A DNA stretch of 64,000 bases from Sphaerotilus microaerophilus (lineage in GTDB: Bacteria; Pseudomonadota; Gammaproteobacteria; Burkholderiales; Burkholderiaceae_C). A program made the translations under genes and the position numbers. Of this stretch, positions 33,720 to 41,470 are shown piece after piece (position 1 is the first letter of the stretch; each line of letters begins with the position of its first letter). The DNA is taken from NCBI RefSeq assembly GCF_023734135.1, contig NZ_AP025730.1, forward strand, positions 4,340,001 through 4,404,000, written 5' to 3'. Under the pieces are notes generated by a model. That model was not told where the DNA came from. It saw nothing but the letters and a program-made list of their open reading frames with translations, and did no database searches.

Positions 33720-34816
33720 TGCACCCCCTCTGCCACCGCCTCGGCGATCGCCAGGCAGGACGTCAGCCCCGGCGACTCGATGCCGAAGAGGTTCACCAGG
33801 CCCGGCACACCATGCTCGGCCGGGCCCTGGATGACGAAGTCGCGCGCCGGCTCGCCCGGGCCGCTGAGCTTGGGACGGATGCCGGCGTAGGCCGGCTGCA
33901 GGGCGTCGTCGGGCAGATCGGGCCAGTAGCGGCGGATGGAGGCATAGAAGCCGGCGCTGCGCTGCGGGTCCACCGGGTAGTGCAGGCGGTCCACCCACTC
34001 CACGTCCGGGCCGAAGCGGGCCTGGCCGGCGAGGTCCAGCGTCAGGTGCACGCCCAGCCCGCCGGGCTCGGGCACGGGGTAGATCAGCCGGTTGAAGGGC
34101 GCGCGCCGCGCCAGGCTGTAGTAGTTACCCTTGGCCAGGTGCAGCGGCGGCACGGCCTGCGGCGGCAGGCCCTGCAGCGCCGCGGCCAGCGCCTGGGCGT
34201 GCAGGCCGGCGCAATTGACCAGCAGCCGGGTGCGGATGCGCATGGGCTGCTCGCCACCCACCTGCAGGGTGATGCCCAGCGGCCCGCACTCGCCGGACTC
34301 GATCGGCGCACCAAAGGCCAGCATGCCGCCCGCGGACTCGAAATCGCCCTGCAGCGCCAGCATCAGCGCGTGGCTGTCGACGATGCCGGTGCTGGGGCTG
34401 GCCAGCGCCGCGGTGCAGACCAGCGCGGGCTCCAGGGCGCGGGCCTGGTCGGCGCTGAGCAGCAGCAGGTCGTCCACGCCGTTGGCCGCGCCGGCGCCCT
34501 GCAGGGCGAGCAGGTCGGCCTCCTGCGCCGCCGAGGTGGCCACGATCAGCTTGCCGCAGCGGCGGTGCGGCAGCCCGCGCTCGCCGCAGTAGGCATAGAG
34601 CAGCGCCTTGCCGCGCACGCACAGGCGGGCCTTCAGCGAGCCCTGCGGGTAATAGATGCCGGCGTGGATCACCTCGCTGTTGCGCGAGCTGGTGCCCGTG
34701 CCGATGGCCAGCTCACGCTCCAGCAGGATGGTGTCCAGCCCGCGCAGCGCCAGCGCCCGGGCGACCGCCAGGCCGACCACGCCGGCGCCGGCCACGATGC
34801 ATTCGATCTCTTCCAT
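33716..34816 (-). CDS. FAD-dependent L-2-hydroxyglutarate oxidase-like protein
   Basis: A DAO-family flavoenzyme of 366 residues. The dinucleotide fold [16 protein letters not shown] lies at about residues 8-23. [20 protein letters not shown] is characteristic of LhgO-type enzymes that oxidise L-2-hydroxyglutarate. The C-terminal [20 protein letters not shown] is also family-like. It starts with ATG at 34816 and overlaps the start of the UvrD-like gene. The substrate is inferred from family resemblance. Confidence 0.85.
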   Translation of the reverse strand: MEEIECIVAGAGVVGLAVARALALRGLDTILLERELAIGTGTSSRNSEVIHAGIYYPQGSLKARLCVRGKALLYAYCGERGLPHRRCGKLIVATSAAQEADLLALQGAGAANGVDDLLLLSADQARALEPALVCTAALASPSTGIVDSHALMLALQGDFESAGGMLAFGAPIESGECGPLGITLQVGGEQPMRIRTRLLVNCAGLHAQALAAALQGLPPQAVPPLHLAKGNYYSLARRAPFNRLIYPVPEPGGLGVHLTLDLAGQARFGPDVEWVDRLHYPVDPQRSAGFYASIRRYWPDLPDDALQPAYAGIRPKLSGPGEPARDFVIQGPAEHGVPGLVNLFGIESPGLTSCLAIAEAVAEGVQ

Positions 34817-34873
34817 GCGGGCGATGGTAGACCGGCTCCGACTCCGACCCCCTCCCCCACCCTGACGGACCGA

Positions 34874-34893
34874 TGCGGATCAGTGCGGATCAG
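34874..34893 (-). repeat. Tandem 10-bp duplication at the end of the SIP fragment
   Basis: TGCGGATCAG is repeated exactly at 34874-34883 and 34884-34893, the second copy covering the stop codon of the siderophore-interacting-protein fragment. It looks like a small slippage duplication at a locus that has also suffered a deletion. Confidence 0.5.
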
Positions 34894-35164
34894 TGCGTCT
34901 CGTGGAAGTCCGCCGCGCCGCACTTCCAGTAGGAGGCGACCTTGCTGGCCTCCAGCGGGTGGCCCTTCTCCTCCAGCAGCACCTCGCGCAGGCGCCGGGC
35001 CTGGCCAGCCTCAGCGGCCACCCAGGCAAAGCCCTCCCCCGCCGGCAGCACGAAGCTGCGCAGGGCGTTGACCAGCGCCGCCTCGGAGCTGGGCCAGTCG
35101 GCATGCAGGTCGGCCGCGCTGCGCAGCACGCGCCGGTCGGCCGGGTCGTCGACAGCGAGGTCAA
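34890..35164 (-). pseudogene. Siderophore-interacting protein (FAD reductase), C-terminal fragment
   Basis: About 90 codons match only the end of the SIP family: LAVDDPADRRVLRSAADLHA, then LPAGEGFAWVAAEAGQA, then LEEKGHPLEASKVASYWKCG and a final HETH. The FAD-binding N-terminal two thirds of a normal roughly 270-residue protein are missing. Before about 35164 the frame runs into a MarR fragment on the other strand. Upstream codons of this frame show no SIP features. It should be non-functional as a ferric-siderophore reductase. Confidence 0.75.
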
Positions 35165-35168
35165 CCCA

Positions 35169-35501
35169 ATGGAGATCCGCGCCCTGCGCTACTTTGCCCG
35201 CCACCCGCTGGCCACGCAGCGCGACCTGGTGGCGCACTCCGGCCGGGACAAGGGGCAAGTCGCGCGCATCCTGGCCGACCTGCGCGAGCGCAGCCTGCTC
35301 GACGCCCAGGCCGACGAGCAGGACCGCCGCATCACCCGCCTGCAGGTCAGCGCCGCCGGCCTGGCGCTGTTGGAAGCGGCAGGCTCGCACACCGCCCCGC
35401 TGGTCGCCGCCGGCACCGCCGGCCTGAGCGAGGCCGACCGCCGGCCGTTGGTGGAGCTTCTGCGGCGGGTGCAGGCGAATCTCGATGGGCTACCGGACTG
35501 A
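35169..35501 (+). pseudogene. MarR-family regulator lacking its N-terminus
   Basis: The 110 residues from the ATG at 35169 carry the MarR winged helix: RALRYFARHPLATQRDL, then GRDKGQVARILADLRERSLL, then ADEQDRRITRLQVSAAGLAL, and the C-terminal dimer helix. The first 35-45 residues of a normal MarR protein (helix 1 and part of helix 2) are absent, and no Shine-Dalgarno precedes the ATG. The truncation point faces that of the SIP fragment. I call it a remnant, but a shortened, still expressed protein cannot be excluded. Confidence 0.65.
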
Positions 35502-35561
35502 GGGCGTGCGCGCCACCGCGCAGCCCCCGGCGCGCACGCGGGTGCCGCGCGGTCAGGTGCG

Positions 35562-35592
35562 CGACATCTTCAGTCCCAGAATGTCGTTTTTT
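35562..35592 (+). terminator. Weak intrinsic terminator-like hairpin
   Basis: CGACAT (35562-35567) pairs with ATGTCG (35581-35586) and is followed at once by six T residues. The stem is short and the loop is 13 bases, so it is a weak candidate for ending transcripts from the MarR fragment. Confidence 0.35.
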
Positions 35593-35596
35593 CATT

Positions 35597-35612
35597 TGCG
35601 GGTTATCCCGCA
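35597..35612 (+). promoter_or_regulatory. Perfect palindrome upstream of the hydratase-fold lipoprotein
   Basis: TGCGGG-TTAT-CCCGCA is a perfect 6-bp inverted repeat ending five bases before the GGAG ribosome-binding site of the gene at 35628. It could be an operator for a dimeric repressor (a MarR fragment lies just upstream) or a leader hairpin that limits ribosome access. Confidence 0.4.
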
Positions 35613-35627
35613 CACCTTGGAGAACAC

Positions 35628-36512
35628 ATGGCAACGATGAACAAGGTGGTGTGGGCCGCGGGTCTGGCGGGGGCGCTGGTGCTGGCCGGCTGCGCCACGC
35701 CAGGGTCGGACAAGGGCAACTGGATCTGCAAGGCCGACGCAGCGGCGCTGGCGCAGCTGGAGCAGATCCTGGCCAAGAAGGCGCTGCCGACGCCCGACGG
35801 GCTGGACGACAAGGGTGCCGCCTGCGCGCGTGCCCGCCTGAACGACGCGCTGGAGGCCCGGTACGGCCCGCCGGCGGGCTACAAGGCGGGGCTGACGAAC
35901 CCGGCGGTGCAGAAGCGCTTCAACGCCACCGCGCCGGTCTGGGGTGCGCTGTACGCGCCGATGCTGCTCGACAGCGGCGCCACGGTGGACGCCGCCTTCG
36001 GCACCCGGCCGCTGTTCGAAGCCGACCTGCTGGTGCGCGTGGCCGACGTGGGCATCAACCAGGCCCGCAGCGCCGAGGACGTGCTGGCGCACATCGACGC
36101 GGTGATCCCCTTCATCGAACTGCCGGACCTGATGGTGGACAACCCCGCCAAGCTCAACGGCGCTGTGCTCAGCGCGGTGAACGTCGGCGCCCGCCTGGGC
36201 GTGATGGGCACGCCGGTGCCGGTGCAGCGCACGGCCGAGTTCAGCAATGGCCTGCGCGACGGGCTGATCGTCATCTCCGCCAATGGCGCGGAGCTGGACC
36301 GTGGCCGCGGCTCCGACGTGCTGGGCCATCCCCTCAACGCCGTGGTCTACCTGACGCAGGCGCTGGCCGCGGAAGGCCGCACGCTGAAAAAGGGCGACCT
36401 GCTCAGCCTGGGTTCGTTTTCCAAGCTGATGCCCCCCAAGCCCGGCCAGACCGTCGACGTGGTCTACCAGGGCCTGCCCGGCACGCCGAAGGTGCAGGTC
36501 AGGTTCCGCTGA
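35628..36512 (+). CDS. Exported lipoprotein with 2-keto-4-pentenoate hydratase (FAH) fold
   Basis: A signal peptide with lipobox LAGC (cysteine 22) precedes a domain of the fumarylacetoacetase/MhpD hydratase superfamily. Family marks are GPPAGYKAGLTNPAVQKRF, LFEADLLVRVADVGIN, VIPFIELPDLMV, NVGARLGVMG and a C-terminal KKGDLLSLGSFSKLMPPKPG. The lysine of GYKAGL and the acidic residues of FEADL and FIELPD sit where the hydratase has its catalytic and metal ligands. It has 294 residues and the ATG at 35628 has GGAG upstream. These enzymes are normally cytosolic, so a lipid-anchored envelope version is unusual. The substrate is unknown. Confidence 0.8.
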   Translation: MATMNKVVWAAGLAGALVLAGCATPGSDKGNWICKADAAALAQLEQILAKKALPTPDGLDDKGAACARARLNDALEARYGPPAGYKAGLTNPAVQKRFNATAPVWGALYAPMLLDSGATVDAAFGTRPLFEADLLVRVADVGINQARSAEDVLAHIDAVIPFIELPDLMVDNPAKLNGAVLSAVNVGARLGVMGTPVPVQRTAEFSNGLRDGLIVISANGAELDRGRGSDVLGHPLNAVVYLTQALAAEGRTLKKGDLLSLGSFSKLMPPKPGQTVDVVYQGLPGTPKVQVRFR

Positions 36513-36639
36513 GCTGAGTGGCGGCGGTCACGGCGCGGGCGGGCGGGCGACGCCGGTGCCGTGGCGCTGCCGCCCCGTGGCGGACATGAACGACACGAAG
36601 CCGGACGCCCGATGGCTGAAGCTCACCGCTGGCCATGAA

Positions 36640-36667
36640 AGGCGTGCCCCGGCTTGCCGGCACGCCT
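36640..36667 (-). terminator. Hairpin downstream of the UPF1-like helicase gene
   Basis: AGGCGTGCC...GGC pairs with GCCGGCACGCCT over 12 bp with a 2-base bulge and a TT loop. On the minus strand it is followed by only TTTCATGG, so termination would be weak. The rest of the 36513-36753 gap shows nothing recognisable. Confidence 0.35.
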
Positions 36668-36753
36668 GCTCCCAATTCGCGGCTGAAATGGCTTCACTTC
36701 CTTCGAAAGTCGAAGCTGAACAGACACTGCATCTGGCAAGGCCGCCCAGCCCC

Positions 36754-38787
36754 TCACCCCAGCGCCCTGGCACGCCAGAACCCCGCATCGATCAACTGCT
36801 CGGCGCCCGAGCGCTCGTTGACCAGCCAGAACTGCCCGCCGTCCGGGCTGATGCGTGAGACCTCGCCGGTATGGCGGCCGGCGCGGACGCGGCGGCCGAG
36901 GGCGTTGGCGGGGAAGTCGGGCTGGCGGGCCAGCTCCAGCAGGGGCATGGCCTCGCGGTCATCCCCGGCCAGGCGCTGGCGCTGGACGATGGCGGCCAGC
37001 ACCGGGTTGGCCAGGTCGGCGGGCGAGAGGTAGAGCAGCACCTTGGCCTGGGCGCGGCTGAGCGCGACGTTGAACAGCCGCCGCGCCTCCTCGGTCTGCA
37101 GGAAGGGCTGGGCGCCATCGGCGGGGTCAATGAAGACCACCGGCGCCTCGCTGCCCTGGGCGCGGTGCACGGTGCTGACCTTCACCGCCTCGTCCACGCC
37201 GTGCGCACGCAGGCACTGGCGGATCAGCGCGCGCTGGGCGCGGAAGGGGGTCAGCACGATCAGCTCCTGCGGCTGCCACTCGCCCGAGGCCAGCGCGGCG
37301 GCGACCGCAGCGGCGATCGCCTCGGCCGATTCGCGGCGCACGGGGCCGCGCTCGGTAGCGGACCAGGCACCATCGCTGCGCACGGCGTGGACGTGCACGT
37401 GGGTGTGGGCGTCCGCCTCGCCCAGCGCGCGTTCGCGGCGGGTGCGCCAGTCCACCGAGCCCTGCACATCGGCCGCCACGCGCAGCTCGCCGTCGTAGAA
37501 GAGGTCGCCGACCAGCGCGCAGATGGGCGCGGCCATGCGGGACTGTTCGTCCAGCCGCACCACCGACTGACCTACCGCCGCGCCCTGGCGTGGCATGGCG
37601 GAGAAGGCCGAGCGGCCGAGCCAGCGGCGCGCGCCGCGGTCGGTGCTACGGAGCACCGGCGAGAGCTGGCTGGGATCGCCGGCGAAGAGCCACTGGCGCC
37701 CCAGCGGCATCAGTGCCAGCGCATGGGCGAGGCTGACCTGGCTGGCCTCGTCGAAGACGAGCAGGTCGAAGGGTTCCAGCTCACGCAGCGTGGCGAGGGT
37801 GAAGGCCGCGCGGGTGGTGGTCATGGCCGCCAGGCGGCATTGGCGCAGCACCTGCAGCGAGGCGCTGCGCAGCTCGTCGCGCAGCCCGGCGACGCGGTCG
37901 GCCCAGGCCTTGAGTGCGCCGGCATCGCGCGCGGAGGGGCGTGCCGCCTCAGCGCGTGCGAGCCGGCCGATCAGATCCTGGTCGTCGGTGGGGATCAGGT
38001 GCTCGCGCCCGGCGTAGGCGCTGGCGTTGAAGCGCGTGCCCAGGCGCCGCACGCCGCTGCGCCAGCGCTCGCGCCGGCCCTTCTGCAGCGCCTTGTCGAC
38101 CGCCAGCGTGGCGAGGTCCACCGCCTGGTTGGTGGTGGAGAGCAGCAGCATGCGCGCCTGTGGCCGCGCATCCAGGTACTCGGCCAGCAGCACGCCCAGC
38201 GTGGTGGTCTTGCCCGTGCCAGGCGGGCCCCAGAGGAAGCCACTGCGCTGGCGGGCCAAAGTGAGCGCCTGCTGCTGCGCCGGGCGCAACCAGCGAAAGG
38301 GCGCGCCGGTCAGGACCGGTCCGTTCACGGCGGGCTCCGAACAGGAAAGCGCCTCCATGCCAGCCAGCGCCTGCTCGGCCCAGGGCGTGTCCCACCAGGC
38401 ATCGGCTACGGCGGTCAGGAAGCGCGTCGGGTAGAGGCGGATCAGGTGATCGGGCCCCGGCGGTGCGCTGCTCGCGCGGTGCAGGATGAGCAGGTCGTCC
38501 TCCACCACCACGGCCAGCACGCTGGCACCGCCCTTGACCGGTGCACCCCACCAGGCGCTGGCGCCGTCCAGGCTGTCGTCCAGCAGCGCCTGGGCCGAGG
38601 CCGCACCGGGTCGCTGGCCCTCGGCATAGACGTAGCCGGGCTCCAGGGTGACGCGCCAGAGCGGGCCGTCACGATCGCTGCGCAGCACCTTGAAGTCGTA
38701 GTACTCGGGCGTGGCGGACAGCTCGGCCTCCAGCGCGGCGCGGATCTCGGGCCGGCTCACGGGAGGAAGAAGCCAGGCTGTGGACAA
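36754..38787 (-). CDS. UPF1-like superfamily 1 helicase (AAA_11/AAA_12 type)
   Basis: A stand-alone helicase of about 677 residues. The first 160 residues match no family I recognise. The helicase core has Walker [14 protein letters not shown] (from 186), motif II VFDEASQVSLAHA (near 344), motif III AGDPSQLSPVL (near 369), motif V STVHRAQGSEAPVVFID and motif VI RRLFNVALSRAQAK. The C-terminus ends with a small beta-rich region (GRRVRAGRHTGEVSRI). The first codon is TTG at 38787; a GTG at 38760 is the alternative, and neither has a Shine-Dalgarno. No methylase, nuclease or other defence partner adjoins it. Confidence 0.82.
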   Translation of the reverse strand: MSTAWLLPPVSRPEIRAALEAELSATPEYYDFKVLRSDRDGPLWRVTLEPGYVYAEGQRPGAASAQALLDDSLDGASAWWGAPVKGGASVLAVVVEDDLLILHRASSAPPGPDHLIRLYPTRFLTAVADAWWDTPWAEQALAGMEALSCSEPAVNGPVLTGAPFRWLRPAQQQALTLARQRSGFLWGPPGTGKTTTLGVLLAEYLDARPQARMLLLSTTNQAVDLATLAVDKALQKGRRERWRSGVRRLGTRFNASAYAGREHLIPTDDQDLIGRLARAEAARPSARDAGALKAWADRVAGLRDELRSASLQVLRQCRLAAMTTTRAAFTLATLRELEPFDLLVFDEASQVSLAHALALMPLGRQWLFAGDPSQLSPVLRSTDRGARRWLGRSAFSAMPRQGAAVGQSVVRLDEQSRMAAPICALVGDLFYDGELRVAADVQGSVDWRTRRERALGEADAHTHVHVHAVRSDGAWSATERGPVRRESAEAIAAAVAAALASGEWQPQELIVLTPFRAQRALIRQCLRAHGVDEAVKVSTVHRAQGSEAPVVFIDPADGAQPFLQTEEARRLFNVALSRAQAKVLLYLSPADLANPVLAAIVQRQRLAGDDREAMPLLELARQPDFPANALGRRVRAGRHTGEVSRISPDGGQFWLVNERSGAEQLIDAGFWRARALG

Positions 38788-39160
38788 GCCGGCAGGACGG
38801 ATTCAGGCATGGCGCGGCAGGAGGCAAAGACGCGGGGTGACCAGGGACTCGGATTCTGATCGACCCGCGCCAGAGCCCCTCGTCGCGCGCAATGTCCTGC
38901 ACGAGAAGCCAGAAGGTGGTATGATCCCTGCTTCTTTCCGGTTGCCAAGCCGCGGCGTCTCACAACGCAGCAGCAACCGCGCTGAGATCAAGAGTCGATC
39001 TCCTGCCTTCACCAGATGTTCTGATTGCCACGGCGATCTCCACGTTCTGGTTGCCCCTGGACCGCAGCGAGTACCCCTGCCCTCCAGCCGCCAGACAGAG
39101 TTCACCCGCCGTTGGCGCGCAAGACGCGCCCCGCCAATCAGACCAGGCCAGCCCGCGAAC
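38788..39160. other. Leader or promoter region before the small protein-infA-csp genes
   Basis: A 373-base stretch with lower GC than its flanks and no convincing gene. A TATGAT hexamer at 38920-38925 could be a -10 for the rightward genes, but its -35 is poor. The distance to the next start suggests a long 5' leader, which would be in keeping with cold-shock genes, though no specific fold is proposed. Confidence 0.4.
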
Positions 39161-39433
39161 GTGGCTGGTCCGAAGGACCCTCTTATCCATACCCCTCTCC
39201 AGGTCGGGAAGTACCTCATCTCCCCCCTGACCCGCCTCGACGGCGGGGACCGCTATGCGGCGTCTGTCTCGATCCGTTCCGGACGCGGCAGCGGCACACA
39301 CGACCGCGTCATGCGGCTGCGGCCCATTTTCGATTCCCGTGACGAAGCTGCGCGCTACGCCACGGCCCAGGGCCTGGCCTGGGTGGGCGCTGCGGCGTCC
39401 CCCGTGGCCGCCCGATCCATCCATCAGGAGTGA
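39161..39433 (+). CDS. Small uncharacterised protein upstream of infA
   Basis: The segment [40 protein letters not shown] and [19 protein letters not shown] reads like a genuine compact domain: alternating hydrophobic strands and a closing amphipathic helix. No ATG precedes it in frame within a reasonable distance; the GTG at 39161 (90 aa) is the best start, without a clear Shine-Dalgarno. Its last codons contain the infA ribosome-binding site and its TGA lies six bases before the infA start, so the two are translationally linked. Function unknown. Confidence 0.6.
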   Translation: MAGPKDPLIHTPLQVGKYLISPLTRLDGGDRYAASVSIRSGRGSGTHDRVMRLRPIFDSRDEAARYATAQGLAWVGAAASPVAARSIHQE

Positions 39434-39438
39434 CCACG

Positions 39439-39702
39439 TTGGCCAAGGAAGAACTCATCGAGATGCAGGGTGTCGTCAACGAGATCCTGCCGGACTCGCG
39501 TTTCAGGGTGACCCTGCAGAACGGCCACCAGCTCATCGCCTACACCGGCGGCAAGATGCGCAAGCACCGCATCCGCATCCTGGCGGGCGACAACGTGTCG
39601 CTGGAGCTGTCGCCCTATGACCTCAGCAAGGGCCGCATCACCTTCCGCCACCTGGAGCGACGCGGCCCACCGCCGACCTCCCGGCCGCCGCAGCGCCGCT
39701 GA
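39439..39702 (+). CDS. infA: Translation initiation factor IF-1 (TTG start)
   Basis: IF-1 binds the ribosomal A site during initiation. The S1-like fold is complete: [38 protein letters not shown] and [17 protein letters not shown]. The canonical AKEEL begins right after a TTG at 39439, with AGGAG nine bases upstream; a GTG at 39430 lies on the ribosome-binding site itself and is rejected. The C-terminal extension [14 protein letters not shown] is longer than in standard IF-1. Burkholderiales often carry a second infA away from the ribosomal-protein operon, and the cold-shock neighbour fits this one. Confidence 0.93.
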   Translation: MAKEELIEMQGVVNEILPDSRFRVTLQNGHQLIAYTGGKMRKHRIRILAGDNVSLELSPYDLSKGRITFRHLERRGPPPTSRPPQRR

Positions 39703-39842
39703 TGTCGCCAGTGACATCGGCGCTGATGCAGACCGTCCTCTCCACCACCCCTCACCCATTCAGCCTCCGGATCCGGGAGCTGCTCATCCGCACCCGCGAC
39801 AGCTGGGGCATCTTTTCAACGACTCCATCAAGGAAATACGAC

Positions 39843-40052
39843 ATGACCACCGAAACCGGCACCGTGAAATGGTTCAACGAAGGCAAGGGCTTTGGCTTCA
39901 TCGCCCCTGACAACGGCGGCAAGGACCTCTTTGCCCACTTCAAGGAAATCCAGGGCAACGGCTTCAAGACGCTGCAGGAAAACCAGCGCGTCGAATTCGA
40001 AGTGACCCAGGGCCAGAAGGGCCCGCAGGCATCGCGCATCCGCGTGCTCTGA
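39843..40052 (+). CDS. Cold-shock protein, CspA family
   Basis: A 69-residue single OB-fold RNA chaperone. RNP1 (KGFGFIAPD) and RNP2 (DLFAHFKEI) are intact, and the start [15 protein letters not shown] is typical. The ATG at 39843 has AAGGAA upstream. It lies 140 bases after infA; a 6-bp hairpin (GATGTC at 39701 with GACATC at 39713) sits at the infA stop. Confidence 0.95.
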   Translation: MTTETGTVKWFNEGKGFGFIAPDNGGKDLFAHFKEIQGNGFKTLQENQRVEFEVTQGQKGPQASRIRVL

Positions 40053-40206
40053 TCCCCGGCGGCCGCTCCCCGGCCGCACCGTGGCTGCCAGCCAGCCACC
40101 AGGACCCGCTGCCTCGCCGGCGGGTGCCAACCCCAATTCATTGCCTCCCGACTGGAGCATCCGACGCCCGCACAGGGCTTCGTCCAGGCTCGGGCACGGC
40201 ACTGCG

Positions 40207-40229
40207 GCCGGCACAGTTACAGTGCCGGC
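40207..40229 (+). promoter_or_regulatory. Hairpin abutting the gloA start codon
   Basis: GCCGGCAC (40207-40214) and GTGCCGGC (40222-40229) form a perfect 8-bp stem with a 7-base loop, ending two bases before the ATG at 40232. No Shine-Dalgarno is free, so the structure may block ribosome loading or be an operator. Confidence 0.4.
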
Positions 40230-40231
40230 GC

Positions 40232-40651
40232 ATGAAATACCTCCACACGATGGTGCGCGTCACCGACCTCGACGCCTCGCTGCGCTTCTACTGCGAGGCG
40301 CTGGGCCTGCGCGAGCTGCGCCGCCACGAGTCGCCGCAGGGCCGCTTCACGCTGGTCTTCCTGGCCGCGCCCGGCGATGACGACGCCCAGGTCGAATTGA
40401 CCTACAACTGGGACCCTGAGACCTACACGGGCGGGCGCAACTTCGGCCACCTGGCCTACGAGGTCGACGACATCTATGCCGCCTGCGCCCAGCTGCAGGC
40501 CCACGGCGTGACGATCCTGCGCCCGCCGCGCGACGGCCGCATGGCCTTCGTGCGCTCGCCCGACCAGATCTCCGTCGAACTGCTGCAGAAGGGCCAGCCG
40601 CTGCCACCGCAGCAGCCCTGGCAGGACCTGCCCAACGTCGGGTCATGGTGA
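40232..40651 (+). CDS. gloA: Lactoylglutathione lyase (glyoxalase I)
   Basis: GloA isomerises the methylglyoxal-glutathione hemithioacetal. The VOC fold is read as two halves: KYLHTMVRVTDLDASLRFYC and NFGHLAYEVDDIYAACAQL. The four metal ligands sit in YLHTM, QVELTYN, NFGHLA and SVELLQ, matching the His-Glu-His-Glu set of the Ni-dependent enzyme. It has 139 residues, close to E. coli GloA. The canonical N-terminus fixes the start at 40232, although no ribosome-binding site is visible. Confidence 0.93.
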   Translation: MKYLHTMVRVTDLDASLRFYCEALGLRELRRHESPQGRFTLVFLAAPGDDDAQVELTYNWDPETYTGGRNFGHLAYEVDDIYAACAQLQAHGVTILRPPRDGRMAFVRSPDQISVELLQKGQPLPPQQPWQDLPNVGSW

Positions 40652-40685
40652 ATCCGGCCGCCACGGCGAGCCACCGGGACCGCCG

Positions 40686-41426
40686 ATGCTCGCGCTGATC
40701 CTCCTGGCCGGCCTCTGGGCCGGGCTGCAGAACGCCCTGGCCGGCGGGGGCTCCTTCGTCACGCTGCCCGCGTTGATGCTGGCCGGCATGTCACCACTGG
40801 CGGCCAACATCACCTCCACGGTGGCGCTCTTCCCGGCGCAGATCAGCTCCGGGCTGGCCGGGCGGCGGCTGGTCAGCGGTGCGGGCCAGCTGTCCTTCAA
40901 GGCGCTGCTCGTCATCAGCCTGGTCGGTGGCGCCCTGGGCGGGTTGCTGTTGCTGAAGACCCCCTCGTCGGTGTTTGCCCGGCTCGTGCCCTGGCTGGTG
41001 CTGTTTGCCACTGCGGTGTTCGCCTGGGGCAGCTTCGCGCGGCGACCGGCCTCGTCACCGGAGCATCACCTCGGGGCGCTGCCGGCGGGGGTGGCGCAGT
41101 TCTTCATCGCGATCTACGGCGGCTACTTCGGCGGTGGTGTCGGCTTCCTGATGCTGGCGGCGCTGACGATGGCCGGCCTGCCCACCCGCAACGCCGGGGC
41201 GACCAAGAACGCCCTGGCCGGCGTGATGAACGCCTCCGCAGTGGCCCTGTTCATCGCCTCGCCCGAGGTGCACTGGCCGCAGGCGCTGGCGCTCAGTGCC
41301 GGTGCCATCGCCGGCGGCCTGCTGGGCGCCTGGGCACTGCACCGGGTCAACGAGCGGCTGCTGCGCCTGGGCATCGTCGGCATCGGCGTCGCGCTGACGA
41401 TCGGGCTGTTCCTCAGGCCGATCTGA
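40686..41426 (+). CDS. TauE/SafE (TSUP) family sulfite/anion exporter
   Basis: A 246-residue polytopic membrane protein. The family mark GGGSFVTLPALMLAG and its internal-repeat counterpart GGGVGFLMLAALTMAGL, each next to predicted helices, define two homologous halves of about four helices each. These proteins move sulfite, sulfoacetate or related anions. The ATG at 40686 follows GGGA. It lies 34 bases after gloA but has no obvious shared function. Substrate unknown. Confidence 0.88.
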   Translation: MLALILLAGLWAGLQNALAGGGSFVTLPALMLAGMSPLAANITSTVALFPAQISSGLAGRRLVSGAGQLSFKALLVISLVGGALGGLLLLKTPSSVFARLVPWLVLFATAVFAWGSFARRPASSPEHHLGALPAGVAQFFIAIYGGYFGGGVGFLMLAALTMAGLPTRNAGATKNALAGVMNASAVALFIASPEVHWPQALALSAGAIAGGLLGAWALHRVNERLLRLGIVGIGVALTIGLFLRPI

Positions 41427-41470
41427 CCTGGGTCGGCCGCGCCCTGGCGAACGGGCAGGCCGCCCCCTGG

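Noticed and set aside
38711..39160. A long N-terminal extension of the small protein upstream of infA
   Set aside because: The frame is open back to 38711, but that part overlaps the helicase start and an AT-richer leader and shows no domain.
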